Shown one piece after another: positions 60,110 through 64,000 of a stretch of DNA of 64,000 bases. The translations under genes and the position numbers were made by a program. The stretch's first letter is position 1. Every line of letters starts with the position of its first letter. The notes beneath the pieces are model-generated. The model did not search any database. It was not told where the DNA came from and worked only from the letters and a program-made list of their open reading frames with translations. This DNA is from Chitinophaga hostae (GTDB taxonomy: Bacteria > Bacteroidota > Bacteroidia > Chitinophagales > Chitinophagaceae), in NCBI RefSeq assembly GCF_018224885.1, contig NZ_JAGTXB010000006.1, positions 62,001-126,000 on the forward strand, written 5' to 3'.

Positions 60110-60913
60110 ATGTCAGATCTGAAAGTAACACTCATACAGTCGCAATTGCACTGGGAAGATAAAGAAGCCAACCTACGCATGTTTGATGAAAAAATCAACA
60201 GCATACAGGAAAGAACAGAAGTGGTTATTTTACCCGAAATGTTCAGCACCGGCTTCAGTATGCAGTCGGCACGCCTGGCTGAAACTATGGATGGCAGCGC
60301 CGTTCAGTGGATGAAGAAAAAGGCGGCAGAGAAGAATATTATTATCACCGGCAGCCTCATCATCGAAGAAAACGGGCAATACCAGAATCGCCTGGTGTGG
60401 ATGCTTCCCAACGGCACGTATGGTACTTACGATAAGCGGCACCTATTTGGTTATGCAGGCGAGCAGGATCATTACCAGCCCGGCGATAAACGACTGATTG
60501 CACAGGTGAAAGGCTGGAAAATCAATCTGAGCATCTGTTACGACCTGCGTTTCCCGGTATGGGCCCGCAATAACATACAGCCGGATACCAACGAGCCGGC
60601 GTACGATGTGCTGATCAATGTTGCCAACTGGCCACAAAGACGTAAAACTGCCTGGACCACACTTTTACAGGCCCGTGCTATTGAAAACCAATGCTATGTG
60701 ATTGGCGTAAACAGGGTAGGCAACGACGGAAATGACATCTATCATAGCGGTGAGTCCAGCTTGATCGATCCTATGGGTGAAATCATTTACCGCAAATCAG
60801 ACGACGAAGATATTTTTACGTATACGCTTCAACGTGAACGCCTCAGTGAAGTCAGGAAAAATATTCCTTTCCTCAAAGATGCAGACGCATTTACGATCCT
60901 GCCCAAAGGATAG
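60110..60913 (+). CDS. Nitrilase-superfamily amidohydrolase, omega-amidase-like
   Basis: This 267-aa cytoplasmic enzyme has the Glu-Lys-Cys triad: Glu in VVILPEMFSTGFSMQ, Lys in YDKRHLFGYAGE, and Cys in INLSICYDLRFPVWARN. The sequence around these residues is like YafV/omega-amidase, which hydrolyses alpha-ketoglutaramate and related amides. The exact substrate is inferred. The end of recX lies 65 nt upstream. Confidence 0.92.
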   Translation: MSDLKVTLIQSQLHWEDKEANLRMFDEKINSIQERTEVVILPEMFSTGFSMQSARLAETMDGSAVQWMKKKAAEKNIIITGSLIIEENGQYQNRLVWMLPNGTYGTYDKRHLFGYAGEQDHYQPGDKRLIAQVKGWKINLSICYDLRFPVWARNNIQPDTNEPAYDVLINVANWPQRRKTAWTTLLQARAIENQCYVIGVNRVGNDGNDIYHSGESSLIDPMGEIIYRKSDDEDIFTYTLQRERLSEVRKNIPFLKDADAFTILPKG

Positions 60914-60968
60914 TGTACTGTGGTAATGGTTCACCATAGCCATTCCGCAAAATTTACCCGCTTTATTT

Positions 60969-60998
60969 AACAGCTAACAGCTAAAGGCTAATAGCTAT
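60969..60998. repeat. AGCTAACAGC-type repeat fragment
   Basis: AACAGCTAACAGCTAAAGGC followed by TAATAGCTAT repeats the motif of 31748-31811 in one arm only. It ends 13 nt before the VOC gene start. Confidence 0.45.
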
Positions 60999-61011
60999 AC
61001 AAACATCGCTC

Positions 61012-61410
61012 ATGCTCCTGCAGTCCGTCCATCATGTCGCTATTATTTGTTCAGACTACCTCCGTAGCAAAACATTTTATACCGATGTGCTGGGCCTGGA
61101 GGTGATACGTGAAGTATACCGGGAGGAGCGGGATTCCTGGAAGCTGGATCTCGCGCTGGGCAACCAGTACATCATTGAATTATTTTCCTTTCCCGATCCG
61201 CCGGCAAGAGTAAGCCATCCTGAAGCAGCCGGATTACGTCACCTGGCATTTGCTGTAGCGGATATCGCCGCTGCAGTGGCTGTGTTGCAGGAAAAAGGCG
61301 TAATAACAGAACCCATCCGTATTGATCCCCATACCCAGCAACGATTTACATTTTTTGCAGACCCGGACGGGCTGCCTTTAGAGCTATACGAAGTAAACTC
61401 ACGTCTGTAA
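61012..61410 (+). CDS. VOC-family (glyoxalase-like) protein, YaeR-type
   Basis: This 132-aa protein has two beta-alpha-beta-beta-beta modules. Metal ligands are likely His in SVHHVAIICSDY, Glu in YIIELFSFPDPP, His in GLRHLAFAV and Glu in GLPLELYEVN. The pattern matches the GloA2/YaeR group, whose reaction is not established. It starts 11 nt before nagA after its own stop and may form an operon with it. Confidence 0.88.
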   Translation: MLLQSVHHVAIICSDYLRSKTFYTDVLGLEVIREVYREERDSWKLDLALGNQYIIELFSFPDPPARVSHPEAAGLRHLAFAVADIAAAVAVLQEKGVITEPIRIDPHTQQRFTFFADPDGLPLELYEVNSRL

Positions 61411-61421
61411 AATTTTAATGT

Positions 61422-62519
61422 ATGTCTGTAACCTACGTCAACGCCAGGATATTTACCGGCGAGGAGATATTGGAAAATCATGCCTTAACTACTGACCAGG
61501 GCAAAATAACCAGCATTGCGCCAGCGGCTGAAAAAGCAGCGGCCAGCCGGGAAATTGACCTGAAAGGAGCCCTGCTGGCGCCGGCGTTTATTGATTTACA
61601 GATCTATGGCGGTAACGGACAGGTGTTTTCCATGTATCCATCGGTTACCTCACTGGCTGCTACTGTTGCTTACAGCAAAGGCGGCGGCGCTGCCTGGATT
61701 ATGCCTACCGTGGCTACCATTGCCCCTGAAGTAATGCTGGAAGCCATGAAGGCGGTAAGGGCATACCGGGAACAGGGAGGGGAAGGCGTACTGGGTTTAC
61801 ACCTGGAAGGACCTTTCATCAATCCCGCCAAAAAAGGGGCACATCTCGAACAATATATTCATGCACCAACGCAAGCTGATATAGATTGGATACTGGAAAA
61901 TGGCAGGGATGTGGTGAAAATTATGACCCTGGCGCCGGAATGTTGCGACCCTGAACTGGTGCGGCAGCTGGAAGCGGCCGGCATTGTGATATTTGCCGGG
62001 CATAGTAATGCTACCTACGCCCAGGCCTATACGTCGTTTGATAATGGCATTCACCATGCCACGCATCTTTTTAATGCCATGTCGCCGTTGGAAAGCCGTG
62101 CTCCTGGTATTGTAGGCGCTATTTATGATCATCCGAAAGTGGCTGCCAGCATCGTAGCAGATGGGGTACACGTGGATTTTGCATCTATCCGTATCAGTAA
62201 AAAAATAATGAAAGACCGCCTGTTTCTTATTACAGATGCGGTGGAGGAAAATAAAGAGGGCGGATATGTATACCTGCGGGAAAAAGACCGCTATGTAAGT
62301 GCTACCGGTGTGTTATCCGGCTCCTGTCTTACCATGACAAAGGCTGTCCGCAATTGCGTGGAGCAGGTTGGCATTCCGCTGGAGGAAGCGTTACGTATGG
62401 CGTCATTATACCCTGCCCGTGCAATTGGCCGTGAGCAGGCATTGGGCCGTATTGCGGTGGGCTATGATGCCGCGCTGATCGCCATTGCCTCAAACTGGGA
62501 TACTACAGTATACTGTTAA
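61422..62519 (+). CDS. nagA: N-acetylglucosamine-6-phosphate deacetylase
   Basis: This 365-aa amidohydrolase removes the acetyl group from GlcNAc-6-phosphate, feeding amino-sugar catabolism or cell-wall recycling. Family motifs are LAPAFIDLQIYGGNGQ, HLEGPFINPAKKGAH (metal-binding Glu), FAGHSNATYAQA and GIHHATHLFNAMSPLESRAPG (His ligands), and the catalytic aspartate in LITDAVEENKEGG. The length is normal. No nagB or transporter gene is adjacent within the window. Confidence 0.95.
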   Translation: MSVTYVNARIFTGEEILENHALTTDQGKITSIAPAAEKAAASREIDLKGALLAPAFIDLQIYGGNGQVFSMYPSVTSLAATVAYSKGGGAAWIMPTVATIAPEVMLEAMKAVRAYREQGGEGVLGLHLEGPFINPAKKGAHLEQYIHAPTQADIDWILENGRDVVKIMTLAPECCDPELVRQLEAAGIVIFAGHSNATYAQAYTSFDNGIHHATHLFNAMSPLESRAPGIVGAIYDHPKVAASIVADGVHVDFASIRISKKIMKDRLFLITDAVEENKEGGYVYLREKDRYVSATGVLSGSCLTMTKAVRNCVEQVGIPLEEALRMASLYPARAIGREQALGRIAVGYDAALIAIASNWDTTVYC

Positions 62520-62559
62520 TAGCCCTATCTTCGCAGCATTAATCATACTGTATATCCAC

Positions 62560-64000
62560 ATGAGTGCACTAACTCGTTTTTTAAAAAAAGACCGGTATAA
62601 AAATCTATTCCTGCTAACCTGGCTGGTGCTGGGCCTTTTACAGGCCTGTTTCTCCGAGTTGTGGGATGACGAAGCTTATTATTGGGTGTATTCGCGTCAC
62701 CTCGACTGGGGATACTTTGATCACCCGCCAATGATTGCCCTGCTGATCAAAATAGGATACGGTATTTTTCATAATGAGCTGGGGGTAAGACTGCTGATAG
62801 TAGTGGTAAATACACTCACCCTGTGGATTACAGCAAGACTGATCGCTTCCAAAGACAATAAACTTTTTTACCTGTTGATAGGCGCCATGGGCGCCATGCA
62901 GATAGGGGGCATCCTGGCAGTACCGGATGTGCCGCTGATATTTTTTGCCGCTATTTACTTCTGGGTATACCGCAATTTTGTAAATGAACAAACCTGGAAG
63001 AATACCATCCTGCTGGGACTTTCTATGGCGTTGATGTTCTACAGTAAATACCACGGCGTTTTGTTGGTATTCTTTACTGTATTGTCCAACATCAACCTGG
63101 CCAAGGTATTCAAGTTCTATGTAGCCTGTATTATAACCACGGTGCTGTTTCTGCCACATATTTACTGGCAGTATACACACGGCTTCCCATCACTTCAATA
63201 CCACCTGGTAGACCGTAATGCTTCTTCCTATGATATCAGTTACTCCCTCGATTATCTGGGAGGACAGCTGTTATTATTCGGCCCTTTGCTGGGTTGGCTG
63301 ATATTATACTATGCATTCCGCTGCCCGATACAGAATTCATTTGAGCGGGCGCTTAAATTTTGTGTAATCGGGGTGTTGTCTTTTTTCCTGTTGAGTACTT
63401 TCAAAGGCAGGGTGGAGGCCAACTGGACGGTGATGCTCTTTACGCCGGTGGTGATATTGGCACACCAGGCCATTGTAAGAAAAGGCTGGTCGCAGAAATG
63501 GCTGCTCTATACGTTGCCGGTTACACTGTTGCTGGTGTTGGTTACGCGGGTATATATGATATGGGATTTTATGCCGGGGGTAGAAATACGGCCCGAAATC
63601 CATCATAACAGGGAATGGACGTCGCAGGTGGCCGCCCGGGCCCAGGGAAAGCCGGTAGTGTTTATCAACAGCTATCAGCGGCCATCGAAGTATATGTTTT
63701 ATACAGGCCAGCTGTCGTACAGCCTTAACAGCCGCTATTCCCGCAGAAGCCAGTACAACTTCTGGGATACGGAAACGGAGTTATGGGGTAAGCCCGTGAT
63801 GGTGGTTTTTGAACCCGGCATGGGCATTCCTATTACAGACAGCTTAAAAACGGTGCACGGCACCTGGGATTATAACATCCAGTCAGATTATTACTCTTAC
63901 TCGCTCATACAGTTGAAACCAGCCCTGAAAAGCATTAAGGCTAAACGGGGAGAACATGTAAATGTGATCCTCCAGCCTAATAATGATTATCACCAGCCCA
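62560..64000 (+). CDS. GT39-like membrane glycosyltransferase (ArnT/PMT type), 3'-truncated by the window edge
   Basis: The frame starts at the ATG at 62560 and stays open to the last base (480 complete codons). After a short cytoplasmic start comes a membrane helix, then LWDDEAYYWVYSRHLDWGYF followed by DHPPMIALLI. This is the first periplasmic loop of GT-C (PMT_2) enzymes, with the catalytic acidic pair and the DHPP motif. At least eight more helices follow. These enzymes use lipid-phosphate sugars to glycosylate lipid A, proteins or envelope glycans. The donor and acceptor are unknown. Confidence 0.9.
   Translation, partial: MSALTRFLKKDRYKNLFLLTWLVLGLLQACFSELWDDEAYYWVYSRHLDWGYFDHPPMIALLIKIGYGIFHNELGVRLLIVVVNTLTLWITARLIASKDNKLFYLLIGAMGAMQIGGILAVPDVPLIFFAAIYFWVYRNFVNEQTWKNTILLGLSMALMFYSKYHGVLLVFFTVLSNINLAKVFKFYVACIITTVLFLPHIYWQYTHGFPSLQYHLVDRNASSYDISYSLDYLGGQLLLFGPLLGWLILYYAFRCPIQNSFERALKFCVIGVLSFFLLSTFKGRVEANWTVMLFTPVVILAHQAIVRKGWSQKWLLYTLPVTLLLVLVTRVYMIWDFMPGVEIRPEIHHNREWTSQVAARAQGKPVVFINSYQRPSKYMFYTGQLSYSLNSRYSRRSQYNFWDTETELWGKPVMVVFEPGMGIPITDSLKTVHGTWDYNIQSDYYSYSLIQLKPALKSIKAKRGEHVNVILQPNNDYHQP

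Overview
The window looks like a chromosomal segment of a Bacteroidota bacterium, most likely a Chitinophaga-like member of the Chitinophagaceae. The reasons are lineage-typical families (DUF4290, DUF4199, DUF5522, an IPExxxVDY-like protein, tandem MacB/FtsX permeases, 7TM-DISM/LytTR signalling), promoters of the Bacteroidota type (TTTG, about 20 nt, TAnnTTTG), and starts that mostly lack Shine-Dalgarno sequences. No phage, integrase, insertion-sequence transposase or CRISPR array was seen.

Layout. 1-11.7 kb: an export operon of four tandem MacB-type permeases (the first cut by the window edge, the second internally deleted), one ABC ATPase, a TolC-like outer-membrane channel and an HlyD-type adaptor. 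11.9-13.4 kb: gpsA and a small unknown gene. 13.7-21 kb: a signalling block with a glycosyltransferase fusion, a single-domain receiver, a sigma-54 activator and two histidine kinases. 21.2-27.4 kb: a stress and DNA-repair block with a proline-rich peptide, a DUF892 ferritin-like protein, a truncated SDR, topoisomerase IB, Ku and LigD. 27.4-34 kb: DUF4199, a second sigma-54 activator, ChrA, a 2OG oxygenase, a lone ExbD and AsnS. 34.5-38 kb: rho, a previously overlooked 58-aa lipoprotein, a beta-barrel protein and a TetR regulator. 38-43 kb, minus strand: a LytTR/7TM-DISM pair, PCD, an IPExxxVDY-like protein, an alkyltransferase-like protein, DUF5522 and trmB, preceded by an unusual tRNA-like RNA gene. 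43.4-53.5 kb: Lrp regulator, tryptophan dioxygenase, hydrolase, DUF4290-murA, gmk, a CNNM/CorC protein, a candidate small RNA, tatC, rpiB and an M28 peptidase. 54-64 kb: HdeD-like protein, ECF sigma factor, desaturase, UvrD helicase, recX, nitrilase, VOC protein, nagA and a GT39-like protein running off the end.

The two most interesting signals are non-coding. The first is a tRNA-shaped RNA (43131-43273, minus) with its own promoter and terminator, an intact T arm and acceptor stem, an odd anticodon loop and a 74-nt variable region. The second is a pair of near-identical 26-bp promoter-like elements (13677 and 21175). They have -24/-12-like GG-N10-GG spacing, each has an identical 12-bp inverted repeat upstream, and they flank a gene block that encodes a sigma-54 activator. 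Two families of palindromic intergenic repeats also recur through the window.

All calls rest on reading motifs and translations by eye. No alignments, folding programs or database searches were run.
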